Below are positions 17,839-26,185 of a stretch of DNA of 64,000 nt, in pieces. Positions within the stretch are counted from its first letter, which is position 1, and each line of letters begins with the position of its first letter. A program made the position numbers and the translations under genes. The DNA is from Polaribacter aquimarinus (lineage in GTDB: Bacteria > Bacteroidota > Bacteroidia > Flavobacteriales > Flavobacteriaceae), in contig NZ_QFFG01000003.1 of the NCBI RefSeq assembly GCF_003129485.1, positions 124,001 through 188,000 of the forward strand. The letters are read 5' to 3'. Under the pieces are notes generated by a model. The model did no database searches, was not told where the DNA came from, and saw only the letters and a program-made list of their open reading frames with translations.

Positions 17839-17853
17839 GTTAGTGCTTAGATA

Positions 17854-17887
17854 TAAAAAAAGGTGTTACTTAAAAAAGTAACACCTT
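17854..17887 (-). terminator. Rho-independent terminator after rpmH
   Basis: A perfect 12-bp stem AAGGTGTTACTT (17860-17871) with AAGTAACACCTT (17876-17887), 4-nt loop, followed on the minus strand by a T-run. It separates rpmH from carB. Confidence 0.92.
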
Positions 17888-17912
17888 ATATATTAACAAT
17901 TGTTAATCATTT

Positions 17913-18074
17913 TTATCTTTTATGTCTTGATTCAGAAGAAACAGAAATTTTCTTTCTACCTTTTGCTCTTCTACGAGCTAATACTTTTCTACCATTAGCA
18001 GAAGCCATTCTCTCTCTGAAACCGTGTTTGTTTCTTCTCTTTCTCTTTGATGGTTGATACGTTCTTTTCGGCAT
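17913..18074 (-). CDS. rpmH: 50S ribosomal protein L34
   Basis: A 53-residue, highly basic ribosomal protein, with the L34 hallmark start [20 protein letters not shown] and the ...[20 protein letters not shown] core. The C-terminal tail ([12 protein letters not shown]) is slightly longer than in enteric L34, as in other Bacteroidota. In many bacteria rpmH sits with rnpA, yidC and dnaA; here yidC is only 2 kb away, on the other side of pyrG and on the opposite strand. The gene has a canonical promoter and its own terminator, so it is a single-gene transcript. Confidence 0.97.
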   Translation of the reverse strand: MPKRTYQPSKRKRRNKHGFRERMASANGRKVLARRRAKGRKKISVSSESRHKR

Positions 18075-18146
18075 TATTATGTATTTTTAAAAGTCTTCTT
18101 TATTAAATTTTGTTTGCTTTGGATTTTTACTTCTCAAAAGCGTGGG

Positions 18147-18177
18147 CAAATATACAACTGTTTTTATTTATGGCAAA
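18147..18177 (-). promoter_or_regulatory. Canonical -33/-7 promoter of rpmH
   Basis: On the minus strand, TTTG (18174-18177), a 19-base spacer, then TATATTTG (18147-18154), the full Bacteroidota pattern TTTG-N19-TAnnTTTG. Predicted leader is about 68 nt. Confidence 0.8.
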
Positions 18178-18253
18178 TACTATTTTAAAAAAAATAAAAA
18201 TATTTTTACAAGATTAAAAATACCATTAAAAAGAATGTTTTTTCTCTTTTTTA

Positions 18254-18284
18254 TTTGTGATAAATTTTAGAGTTAGTACTTTTG
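18254..18284 (+). promoter_or_regulatory. Canonical -33/-7 promoter of pyrG
   Basis: TTTG (18254-18257), a 19-base spacer, then TACTTTTG (18277-18284). The -7 box overlaps an upstream in-frame ATG at 18282, so that ATG cannot be in the main transcript; the start must be the ATG at 18303. Confidence 0.8.
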
Positions 18285-18302
18285 CGCAAACCTAAAAGAA
18301 CC

Positions 18303-19916
18303 ATGAGTAACACTAAATACGTTTTTGTAACCGGAGGCGTAACATCATCACTTGGAAAAGGAATTATTGCAGCTTCTTTAGCGAAACTACTACAACAAAG
18401 AGGATTTTCTGTAACCATCCAAAAATTAGATCCATACATTAATATAGACCCAGGAACATTAAATCCGTATGAACACGGAGAATGTTATGTAACTGATGAT
18501 GGTGCAGAAACCGACTTAGATTTAGGTCATTATGAGCGTTATTTAAATATTCCTACTTCACAAGCTAACAATGTTACTACAGGTAGAATTTATCAATCTG
18601 TAATTAATAAGGAAAGAAAAGGAGAGTTTTTAGGAAAAACCGTTCAAGTAATTCCACATATTACTGATGAAATTAAAAGAAGAATTCAACTTTTAGGAGA
18701 AACTGGAGATTATGATATCGTTATCACAGAAATTGGTGGAACCGTTGGTGATATAGAATCTTTGCCTTATGTAGAGTCTGTAAGACAAATGCTTTGGGAA
18801 AAAGGTGAAGAAAATGCAATTGTTATTCATTTAACATTGGTTCCGTATTTGGCTGCTGCTGGTGAGTTAAAAACAAAACCTACACAACACTCTGTAAAAA
18901 TGTTAATGCAAAGTGGTGTGAGCCCAGATATTTTAGTATGTAGAACTGAACACGAAATTTCTGATGACATCAAACGTAAATTAGCATTATTCTGTAATGT
19001 TAAAAAAGAAGATGTTATTCAATCTATTGATGCAGAAACCATTTATGATGTACCAAATTTAATGTTAGAAGAAGGTTTAGATGAAGTAGTATTAAAAAAA
19101 CTACACCTTTCTTCACCTATTAAACCAGCATTAGAAGAATGGAATAACTTTTTAAGAAAACATAAAAATCCAACATCAGAAGTAGAAATTGCTTTAATTG
19201 GTAAGTATGTTGAATTAAAAGATTCTTACAAATCCATTACAGAAGCTTTTATTCATGCAGGTTCATCAAATGAAACTAAAGTAAATGTACGTTGGGTACA
19301 TTCAGAAAGTTTAACACCAAAGAATTACGAGAAAAAATTAAAAGGTATAGATGGTATTTTAGTTGCGCCAGGTTTCGGTGATAGAGGAATTGATGGAAAA
19401 ATAAAAGCGGTTCAATTTGCAAGAGAAAACAACATTCCTTTCTTCGGAATTTGTTTAGGAATGCAAATGGCAGTTATTGAGTTTTCTAAAAATGTTTTAG
19501 GTTTAAAAGATGCATTTTCTACAGAAATGAAAAAAGATGCAGCTAATCCTGTTATTAATTTAATGGAAAGTCAAAAAAATGTTACCGATAAAGGAGGAAC
19601 AATGCGTTTAGGTGCTTGGAACTGTAAATTAGCTAAAGATTCTAAAATTTACAATGCTTATCAAAAAGAATTAATTAGTGAGCGTCACAGACATCGTTAT
19701 GAATTTAATAACGAATATAAAGCTCAAATTGAGGAAAAAGGAATGATAGCAACAGGTATCAACCCAAAAACAGGATTAGTAGAAGTTGTAGAAATTCCTT
19801 CTCATACTTGGTTTGTTGGTGTTCAATATCATCCAGAATATAAAAGTACGGTGTTAAACCCTCATCCTCTTTTTGTAGATTTTATTAAAGCTGCTTTAAA
19901 GTATTCTAAACAATAA
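18303..19916 (+). CDS. pyrG: CTP synthase (glutamine-hydrolysing)
   Basis: Makes CTP from UTP, ATP and glutamine. The 537-residue protein starts [20 protein letters not shown], the conserved amidoligase P-loop. The C-terminal class I glutamine amidotransferase domain (from about residue 290) shows the nucleophile Cys in [11 protein letters not shown] and the His-Glu pair in QYHPEYKS. The reading frame is open back to 18282, which would add MRKPKRT, but that ATG lies inside the -7 box, so 18303 is the start with a leader of about 14 nt. It is a second pyrimidine-pathway gene near carB but on its own promoter. Confidence 0.97.
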   Translation: MSNTKYVFVTGGVTSSLGKGIIAASLAKLLQQRGFSVTIQKLDPYINIDPGTLNPYEHGECYVTDDGAETDLDLGHYERYLNIPTSQANNVTTGRIYQSVINKERKGEFLGKTVQVIPHITDEIKRRIQLLGETGDYDIVITEIGGTVGDIESLPYVESVRQMLWEKGEENAIVIHLTLVPYLAAAGELKTKPTQHSVKMLMQSGVSPDILVCRTEHEISDDIKRKLALFCNVKKEDVIQSIDAETIYDVPNLMLEEGLDEVVLKKLHLSSPIKPALEEWNNFLRKHKNPTSEVEIALIGKYVELKDSYKSITEAFIHAGSSNETKVNVRWVHSESLTPKNYEKKLKGIDGILVAPGFGDRGIDGKIKAVQFARENNIPFFGICLGMQMAVIEFSKNVLGLKDAFSTEMKKDAANPVINLMESQKNVTDKGGTMRLGAWNCKLAKDSKIYNAYQKELISERHRHRYEFNNEYKAQIEEKGMIATGINPKTGLVEVVEIPSHTWFVGVQYHPEYKSTVLNPHPLFVDFIKAALKYSKQ

Positions 19917-19926
19917 AATTTTTTGT

Positions 19927-19950
19927 TTGTTCGAGCGCTGTCGAGAACAA
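19927..19950 (+). repeat. GTTCGAG/CGAGAAC inverted repeat after pyrG
   Basis: TTGTTC (19927-19932) and GAACAA (19945-19950) bracket a 12-base GAGCGCTGTCGA loop. Ends match the hairpin nested in the element at 8850-8893. It lies 11 bases after the pyrG stop and may serve as its terminator, though only a weak CCTTTTT tract follows. Confidence 0.45.
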
Positions 19951-20076
19951 TAAACCTTTTTACTGCAATCGAGAAGATATTTTAACAAAAACAAAATTTA
20001 AAACGGAACACTATTTGAACAATATAAGTTCATAAAATATAAAACCTGAAAATCATATTTAAAAAGGGTTTTTCAC

Positions 20077-20084
20077 TACATTTG
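20077..20084 (+). promoter_or_regulatory. -7 promoter box of yidC
   Basis: Reads TACATTTG, an exact TAnnTTTG match, giving yidC a leader of about 50 nt. No TTTG at the -33 spacing. Confidence 0.5.
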
Positions 20085-20139
20085 TCGCGTTTTTATCAGT
20101 AGATATTCTGATTTAATGACAAATTGACAACATAAAAAA

Positions 20140-22017
20140 ATGGAACAAAAAAAATTTGATCTAAACTCCTTTATAGGAATGATTTTATTGGGAGGTATCT
20201 TGCTTTGGTGGATGAATACAAGTAAACCAGAAGAAACAAAAGATACTTCTAACAAAACTGAACAAGTTGTAGATTCAACTAAAAACACAAACAATACTGT
20301 TACCGAAAACAAGCCTGTTTTTGAAAACGACTCATTAAAACAAGTTGCCATTACTAACCAATTAGGAGCTTTTGCAAAGAGTGCAATTAATGGTGCTGAA
20401 GGAACTTTAGTTTTAGAAAATGAAGTAGTACGTTTGGTAATAAATAATAAAGGAGGACAAATTATTGAAGCTCAAGTTAAGAATTATAAAACATATGATT
20501 CTTTACCATTGTATTTAATAAAAGATAAAAATGCTTCTTTTAATATAAATTTTGGAACAACTGATAACAGAATTCTAAACACAAAAGATTTATTTTTTGA
20601 ACCTTCTGTAACTAAAAATGGAGAAAACCAAGTGGTTTCTATGAAACTAAAAGTTTCTGATACTCAGTTTTTAGAATACAGATACGAAATGAAACCTAAT
20701 GAGTATATGGTGGATTTCGCTGTGCGTTCTCAAGGTTTGTCTAATGTAATTAATTCTTCAAATCCTATCAATTTAGATTGGTCTTTAGATGGGTACAGAC
20801 ACGAAAAAAGTATGCGTACAGAAAATACAATGTACACTTACTATTATTACAAAGCAGAAGAAGAAGTAGATTATATAAATGCGGGTAATTCTGAGGTATT
20901 AAACGACCTAGATTGGGTGGCTTATAAACAACACTTTTTTACGTCTAATTTATTATCTGATACACCATTTACAAATGCAACAATTACTTCTACAGATTTG
21001 GTAAAAAATGAAGACATTGACACCGTTTTCACCAAACGCTTTGAGTTAAAAACCCCATTAGCACTTACTAATGGTGAGTTGAATTATAATATGAAATGGT
21101 TTTATGGACCAAGCGATTATAACTTACTAAAAACTTACGAAGGAACAGACTTAGGAGAAAGTGCAGATTTAGGTTGGGGAATTTTCGGATTCTTAAACCG
21201 CACCATATTTTATCCTGTATTTAATATGTTAAAAGGATTATTATCGAACTATGGATTAATCATTATTTTGATGACTATTGTAGTTCGTATTTTAATGTCT
21301 CCTTTAGTATATAAATCGTATGTTTCTAGTGCAAAAATGAAGGTTATTCGTCCTGAATTAACAGCATTAAATGAAAAATACCCAGGTAAAGAAAACGCAA
21401 TGAAACGTCAGCAAGAAACCATGGCCATTCAGCGAAAAGCTGGAGTTAGTATGATGTCTGGTTGTATTCCTGCAATATTACAAATGCCAATATTCTTTGC
21501 ATTGTTTAAGTTTTTTCCAACTAATTTAGATTTACGTCAAGAAAGTTTTTTATGGGCAAATGATTTATCTTCTTACGATACTATCTTTACATTACCTTTT
21601 AAAATTCCTTTTTATGGAGACCACGTAAGTTTATTTCCAATATTAGCCTCGATAGCCATTTTCTTTTATATGAAGATGAACCAGAGTCAGCAAGCCAACA
21701 TGCAAGCACCACCACAAGAAGGAATGCCAGATATGAGCAAAATGATGAAGTATATGATTTACTTCTCTCCTATTATGATGTTGTTCTTCTTTAACAATTA
21801 TGCGAGTTCTTTAAGTTTGTATTACTTTATTTCTAACTTGTTAACCATTGCCATTATGTTAGTGATTAAAAACTACGTAATTGATGAAGATAAAATTCAC
21901 GCGCAAATAGAGGAAAACAAAAAGAAACCTAAAAAAACAAGCAAGTTTAGACAACGTATAGACGCTGCTATGAAACAAGCGCAAGAACAACAAGCAAAAC
22001 AACAAAAGAAAAAATAG
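20140..22017 (+). CDS. yidC: Membrane protein insertase YidC
   Basis: Inserts and folds inner-membrane proteins alone or with SecYEG. The 625-residue protein has an N-terminal membrane anchor (FIGMILLGGILLWWMNT), a large periplasmic beta domain (about residues 75-350), then the five-helix insertase core starting near LLSNYGLIIILMTIVVRI, with the cytoplasmic hairpin containing LNEKYPGKENAMKRQQE and the GCIPAILQMPIFFALFKFF segment. It ends with a Lys/Gln-rich basic tail (KQAQEQQAKQQKKK), which may help bind ribosomes. This is the long, Gram-negative form. Terminator follows directly. Confidence 0.97.
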   Translation: MEQKKFDLNSFIGMILLGGILLWWMNTSKPEETKDTSNKTEQVVDSTKNTNNTVTENKPVFENDSLKQVAITNQLGAFAKSAINGAEGTLVLENEVVRLVINNKGGQIIEAQVKNYKTYDSLPLYLIKDKNASFNINFGTTDNRILNTKDLFFEPSVTKNGENQVVSMKLKVSDTQFLEYRYEMKPNEYMVDFAVRSQGLSNVINSSNPINLDWSLDGYRHEKSMRTENTMYTYYYYKAEEEVDYINAGNSEVLNDLDWVAYKQHFFTSNLLSDTPFTNATITSTDLVKNEDIDTVFTKRFELKTPLALTNGELNYNMKWFYGPSDYNLLKTYEGTDLGESADLGWGIFGFLNRTIFYPVFNMLKGLLSNYGLIIILMTIVVRILMSPLVYKSYVSSAKMKVIRPELTALNEKYPGKENAMKRQQETMAIQRKAGVSMMSGCIPAILQMPIFFALFKFFPTNLDLRQESFLWANDLSSYDTIFTLPFKIPFYGDHVSLFPILASIAIFFYMKMNQSQQANMQAPPQEGMPDMSKMMKYMIYFSPIMMLFFFNNYASSLSLYYFISNLLTIAIMLVIKNYVIDEDKIHAQIEENKKKPKKTSKFRQRIDAAMKQAQEQQAKQQKKK

Positions 22018-22042
22018 GAAAGCAATGCTTTCATAGAATTAT

Positions 22043-22076
22043 AAAAACCCAAAACTGAATTTGTTTTGGGTTTTTT
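22043..22076 (+). terminator. Rho-independent terminator after yidC
   Basis: Stem AAAAACCCAAAAC (22043-22055) with GTTTTGGGTTTTT (22063-22075), 7-nt loop, then T-run; 25 bases after the stop. Confidence 0.92.
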
Positions 22077-22218
22077 GTGTTTGCAATTAGGTGTTTTTCC
22101 TTATTGATTTTTTGATTCAAAAAAACTAACTTCACTAACTACGAATATAAAACGTTTAAACCTTGCATATTCGTGTTAACATTGGCAACCATAAAAAAAA
22201 TACACAAACAATCTATTT

Positions 22219-22548
22219 TTATTTCAAAGTATGTTTTTCAAGTTCAAAACCCCATTTTTCCATTTCCGATAATACATCTTTAAGGCTTTTTCCAAATTCT
22301 GTTACTGAGTATTCAACCCTTGGAGGAGTTTCATTAAACTTTTGTCTATTTAAAATACCATCTTTTACGAGTTCTTTTAATTGTTCCGTAAGTACTTTTC
22401 TTGAAATTGCAGGAATACGAGCCGAAATTTCACCAAATCGAAAAGTTCTATCAGCTATTATATAAAGAATTATGGTTTTCCACCTTCCTCCTATAAAACT
22501 TAGGGTTGTTGTTATTGGACAATCACTTATTTCTTTAAAGTCTGTCAT
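22219..22548 (-). CDS. HxlR-family transcriptional regulator
   Basis: A 109-residue winged-helix regulator. The family pattern is clear: a Cys near the N-terminus (DCPITTTLSFIGGRWKTIIL), the recognition part FGEISARIPAISRKVLTEQLKELVKDGILNR, and the wing PPRVEYSVTEFGKSL. HxlR proteins often sense reactive aldehydes or quinones through that Cys and control a neighbouring enzyme gene. Here it is divergent from an NmrA-like oxidoreductase, with a perfect palindrome in the 120-bp gap, so it most likely controls that gene and itself. Confidence 0.93.
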   Translation of the reverse strand: MTDFKEISDCPITTTLSFIGGRWKTIILYIIADRTFRFGEISARIPAISRKVLTEQLKELVKDGILNRQKFNETPPRVEYSVTEFGKSLKDVLSEMEKWGFELEKHTLK

Positions 22549-22582
22549 TTATTAGTTACTTAAAGGTTACCACTATTTACAT

Positions 22583-22600
22583 TGTTACCAAATGGTAACA
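22583..22600. promoter_or_regulatory. Putative HxlR operator palindrome
   Basis: TGTTACCA-AA-TGGTAACA, a perfect 8-bp inverted repeat with a 2-bp spacer, in the gap between the divergent regulator and oxidoreductase genes. Half-site-like sequences GGTTACC (22564-22570) and TGTAACA (22632-22638) flank it. Such symmetric sites suit the HxlR dimer; binding is inferred. Confidence 0.6.
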
Positions 22601-22668
22601 GTTACAAATCAATACTATTATTAGTTTCTTTGTGTAACAAAGGTAATTATTAATTAAAAAAAAAGAAA

Positions 22669-23472
22669 ATGATTTTAGTAACAGGTTCAACAGGAACGTT
22701 TGGAAGTGCCGTTTTAAATAAACTTCAAGAAAGAAAAATTGAAAATAGAGAAGTTTCAAGAGATATATTTGATTGGAATAAACCAGAAACATTTGAAAGT
22801 ATTCTAAAAGGAATTGAAAAAGTATTTTTAATTGCTCCTCCAAATTTTATCGATTTTGATAAAAAAGTTGAAGTTTTCATTAATGAGGCAAAAAAATCAA
22901 ATGTGAAATTTATTTTATTTTCGTCATTATATGGTGCAGATAAAACCCAAGAGAATTCTTTTGGTAAAACTGAGAGAATAGTTTCAGAATGTGGTATTAA
23001 TTATACAATAGTAAGACCCAATTTTATATTCCAAAACTTTATTACTTATGATATAGAAGCTATTAAAAACGGAAAAATATATTTACCGACCAAAAACAGC
23101 AAGACTGCTTATATAGATGTTAATGATGTAGCAATTGCAAGCTGTACAATTTTAGAAAATCCTGAAAATCATTTAAGTAAAGAATATACGCTTACAGGAA
23201 GTGAATCTTTGAGTCACGAACAGTTTGCCGAAATTTTCAGTAATATTTTAGGTAAAGAAGTGATAAATATTGCGCCAAGTAATGATGAATACAAAGACAC
23301 ATTACTTAGTTATAATTTACCCCAAGAGTTAGTAAATTTTATGGGATATTTGTATTCAGCTATTGAAGCAGGAAACTTCACAAACACTACAAACGATTAC
23401 GAGTTAGTAACAGGAAAAAAGCCTATAACGGCAAAAGAATTTATGGAATTAAATCGTTCAGAATTTATTTAA
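22669..23472 (+). CDS. NmrA-like / atypical SDR NAD(P)-binding oxidoreductase
   Basis: A 267-residue Rossmann-fold protein that starts MILVTGSTGTFGSAVLNKL with the GxxGxxG dinucleotide-binding motif. The rest fits NmrA/HSCARG-type atypical short-chain dehydrogenases (LFSSLYGADKT, YTIVRPNFIFQNF, AYIDVNDVA, and a C-terminal substrate domain ending TAKEFMELNR). Members reduce quinones or act as redox sensors. Its divergent HxlR neighbour suggests induction by an electrophile. The pair is followed by a MITE-like element, which fits a mobile accessory unit, though no transfer signs are seen in the genes themselves. Confidence 0.88.
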   Translation: MILVTGSTGTFGSAVLNKLQERKIENREVSRDIFDWNKPETFESILKGIEKVFLIAPPNFIDFDKKVEVFINEAKKSNVKFILFSSLYGADKTQENSFGKTERIVSECGINYTIVRPNFIFQNFITYDIEAIKNGKIYLPTKNSKTAYIDVNDVAIASCTILENPENHLSKEYTLTGSESLSHEQFAEIFSNILGKEVINIAPSNDEYKDTLLSYNLPQELVNFMGYLYSAIEAGNFTNTTNDYELVTGKKPITAKEFMELNRSEFI

Positions 23473-23510
23473 TACTTTGAAACAATAAGGCATTACGTAA
23501 AAAATACTAT

Positions 23511-23705
23511 TGCCAACAATGTATAAAAAACATAGGGCAGTTTAGGCTTGCCCAAAGGTCTGTACTTTTTTATAAAGTCGCCAAATATAAAAATTTGGCA
23601 TTTTCAACAAAAAAGATAAAAGCAAAATATTTATATTTGGCTTAGTACCAAACCGAAACGTGTCGCTTATCACTTGCCCTACGTTTCTTATACTCACCGT
23701 TAGCG
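23511..23705. mobile_element. MITE-like non-coding element with imperfect terminal inverted repeats
   Basis: The left end TGCCAACAATGTATAA...CATAGGGCA (23511-23539) matches the reverse complement of the right end (23675-23705, TGCCCTACGTTTCTTATACTC...) with 16 of 18 identical in the inner block. Inside are a GCCAAAT...ATTTGGC hairpin (23580-23599) and no open frame. About 195 bp. Ends of this kind recur between genes in flavobacteria, to my recollection; no transposase is in the window. Together with the element at 23749-23830 it fills the 378-bp gap 23473-23850. Confidence 0.6.
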
Positions 23706-23748
23706 AATTTTTAAAAAATTTCTAGTCTTTATAAAAGTTAGCAAAAAA

Positions 23749-23830
23749 GTTTAGCCCTGATTCCAGCAATTGTTTGAGTTCTTTTGCGAAGAATGAAAAA
23801 AAACGAGTGCGTAAAGCAGGAAATAGCTTC
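23749..23830. repeat. Structured intergenic element, copy 2
   Basis: Begins GTTTAGCCCTGATT and ends AAAGCAGGAAATAGCTTC, as in copy 1 at 8811-8932. CCTG (23756-23759) pairs with CAGG (23817-23820), and TTC-TTTT pairs with AAAA-(C)-GAG using a U-G wobble. It ends 20 bases before the stop codon of the sugar transporter gene on the minus strand. Confidence 0.65.
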
Positions 23831-23850
23831 TAATAAAAACAATAATTTAT

Positions 23851-25167
23851 TTACGCCTTACTCGCTTTAAATCTTCCATAAAACAAGATGTATCCATAAC
23901 AGAGAATTGCTAGTAAAAAGGCCGTTTTAAACCCAAAGTTATCTATTAAACTTCCAAAAAGAAACGGAATTACTGCACCACCCACAATAGCCATACACAA
24001 CAAACCAGAGGCTTGTGCTTTTAAATCGCCTAAACCTTCTAAACTCAAGGTAAAAATAGTAGGAAACATAATAGAGTTAAACAAACCTACTGCTAAAATA
24101 GACCACATTGATAGCAAACCAGCTGTATTTATTGAAATAACAATCATTATAATTGCTAAAGTTGCAAAGAGGTTTAAGACTTTTCCTGGAGAAATTATTT
24201 TGGTTAAATACGCACCAATAAAACGTCCTATCATTGCGCCTCCCCAATAGAAAATTACAAAAATACCTAATAAAGATTTTGGGTCTGCATTAGAAAATGT
24301 TTTGTTAAAAGTACTTGCAATAGTGTTGGCAATATTCATCATTACATTACTTTCTGAAACTACAGCTGCTAATTGAGCACTATGAAAATAATTGACTAAA
24401 AAGCTACCAATGGCAACTTCTGCACCCACGTACAAGAAAATACCTAATGCGCCCATTAACATTACTTTACTCTTTAAAAGCGACAAATAACCGCCTTTTG
24501 GACTTTCTTGCATCACTTTTGGTAAGTTGATAAAAGCAAAAATGAATGCTAATACAATAATGGTTATTGCAATTAATAAAAAAGGTGTTTGTACAGTTGC
24601 TGCTTCTGCAATAAAATAATTTTGCTTTTCTAAATCGCTTAAAACATTAATTTCTGCAGATGTTTTTACAGAATCGCTTAATAAAAAAAGTGCTCCAACT
24701 ACAGGCGCAATTGTGGTTCCTAAAGAGTTAAAGGCTTGAGATAAATTTAAACGACTACTTGCTCCATCTTCATTACCTAACAAAGCCACATAAGGGTTTG
24801 CGGCTACTTGCAAAACTGTAATTCCGCCAGCTAACGTAAAATATCCAATTAAAAAAATAGAGAAACTTCTATATGCTGCAGCCGGATAAAATAACAAACA
24901 ACCTGTTGCCATAGTTAACAAACCCAAGACGATTCCTTTTTTGTATCCAATTTTTGATAAGATAAACCCAGCAGGTAAAGAGAACACAAAAAAAGCGGTA
25001 AAAAATGCAAATTGCACCAAAACTGTTTTGGCATAAGACATTTCGAAAACATCTTTTAATCTTGGTACTAAACTATCTACAAGAACAGTTATAAAACCCC
25101 ATAAAAAAAATAAAGTAGTTAAAAATATAAAAGCACTTTTGTATGATTTTTGGGTTGGTGTTGACAT
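23851..25167 (-). CDS. FucP/NagP-type sugar MFS transporter
   Basis: A 438-residue, 12-helix inner-membrane transporter of the fucose:proton symporter branch of the major facilitator superfamily. Family marks are FLWGFITVLVDSLVPRLK near the N-terminus, the QFAFFTAFFVFSLPAGFI helix, LQVAANPYVALLG and RLNLSQAFNSLGT. Characterised relatives move L-fucose, glucose/galactose, mannose or N-acetylglucosamine. It starts 2 bp after the glycosylasparaginase stop and is last in the operon begun by the GH92 mannosidase, so mannose or GlcNAc released from N-glycans is the likely cargo. That is inference from context. Confidence 0.88.
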   Translation of the reverse strand: MSTPTQKSYKSAFIFLTTLFFLWGFITVLVDSLVPRLKDVFEMSYAKTVLVQFAFFTAFFVFSLPAGFILSKIGYKKGIVLGLLTMATGCLLFYPAAAYRSFSIFLIGYFTLAGGITVLQVAANPYVALLGNEDGASSRLNLSQAFNSLGTTIAPVVGALFLLSDSVKTSAEINVLSDLEKQNYFIAEAATVQTPFLLIAITIIVLAFIFAFINLPKVMQESPKGGYLSLLKSKVMLMGALGIFLYVGAEVAIGSFLVNYFHSAQLAAVVSESNVMMNIANTIASTFNKTFSNADPKSLLGIFVIFYWGGAMIGRFIGAYLTKIISPGKVLNLFATLAIIMIVISINTAGLLSMWSILAVGLFNSIMFPTIFTLSLEGLGDLKAQASGLLCMAIVGGAVIPFLFGSLIDNFGFKTAFLLAILCYGYILFYGRFKASKA

Positions 25168-25169
25168 AA

Positions 25170-26180
25170 TTAGGCTTTGTTAAAAAAATCGGATTTGATA
25201 TTCTTATTTTCTTTGTTTTTATATAGATTATAGCTAAACCATTCGTGAATGGAATATGCACCTGTTTCACCTTGTTTATTCACAGCAATATAACCGACTT
25301 GAAAATCTTTAAAGTTTTTACCAGGTTTGTTCACAATTCTTCCAATAGCTTCTTCACAGGCTTCTTGTGGGCTTTTTCCTTGACGCATTAATTCTACAAT
25401 TAAAAAACTTCCCACAGTTTTTAAAACCTCTTCACCTAAACCTGTTGCAGAAGCTCCACCTACTTCATTATCTACAAACAAACCACCACCAATTATGGGC
25501 GAATCTCCTACTCTACCAGCCATTTTATAAGCCAATCCGCTTGTGGTACAAGCACCAGAAATATTTCCTTTTTTATCAATGGCTAACATTCCAATGGTAT
25601 CGTGATTTTCGATATTGATAATGGGTTTATATTCAGATTTTTCTTTCCATTTTTCCCAAGCTTTTTTAGAAGCCTCTGTAAGTAAATTTTCTTTTTTAAA
25701 ACCTTTTTCTAGGGCAAATTTTTCTGCACCTTCACCTACTAACATTACGTGAGGAGTGTCTTCCATTACTTTTCGAGCCACAGAAATAACATGTTTTATG
25801 TTTTTTACACCTAAAACTGCTCCGTAATTTCCTTTTTCATCCATTATACAAGCATCTAAAGTCACGTTTCCATCTCTATCTGGTAAACCACCTTTTCCGA
25901 CAGATTGTCCTTTTTCATTGGCCTCTTCAATTCTACAACCTTGCTCTACAGCTTCTAAAGCAGAACTTCCTTGTTCTAAATATTTAGCAGCAGTTTCTAC
26001 TGCTAAATCAGTTTTCCAAGTAGCGATAACTAATGGTTTTATTGTTTTTGTTTTTGATGTTGAAACAAAAGCTTTTTTCTCAGATGATTTTGTTTCATCA
26101 CAACTAATTATTGTTGATGAAACTGCAACCAAACCTAAGCCTGTGGCAGAGGCTTTTTTGATAAAATTTCGTCTTTTCAT
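25170..26180 (-). CDS. Glycosylasparaginase (N4-GlcNAc-asparaginase), exported
   Basis: An Ntn hydrolase that cleaves the bond between asparagine and N-acetylglucosamine once the peptide is removed. The 336-residue precursor has a twin-arginine type signal (MKRRNFIKKASATGLGLVAV) followed by a lipobox-like STIISCDE, so it is probably a Tat-exported lipoprotein. The autocleavage site is HDTIGM: the Thr becomes the N-terminal nucleophile of the beta chain. GGGLFVDNEVGGASATGLGE is the conserved substrate-binding stretch, split here as GRVGDSP and GASATGLGE. I chose the ATG at 26180, 5 bp after the GH92 stop; an ATG at 26219 would spoil the signal and overlap GH92. Confidence 0.9.
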   Translation of the reverse strand: MKRRNFIKKASATGLGLVAVSSTIISCDETKSSEKKAFVSTSKTKTIKPLVIATWKTDLAVETAAKYLEQGSSALEAVEQGCRIEEANEKGQSVGKGGLPDRDGNVTLDACIMDEKGNYGAVLGVKNIKHVISVARKVMEDTPHVMLVGEGAEKFALEKGFKKENLLTEASKKAWEKWKEKSEYKPIINIENHDTIGMLAIDKKGNISGACTTSGLAYKMAGRVGDSPIIGGGLFVDNEVGGASATGLGEEVLKTVGSFLIVELMRQGKSPQEACEEAIGRIVNKPGKNFKDFQVGYIAVNKQGETGAYSIHEWFSYNLYKNKENKNIKSDFFNKA

Positions 26181-26185
26181 TATTC

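Noticed and set aside
18282-18302. Upstream in-frame start for pyrG adding MRKPKRT
   Set aside because: The ATG lies within the -7 box at 18277-18284, so the transcript starts after it.
22577-22843. 88-residue minus-strand frame across the HxlR-NmrA gap
   Set aside because: Antisense to the start of the NmrA-like gene and across the operator palindrome; low-complexity composition.
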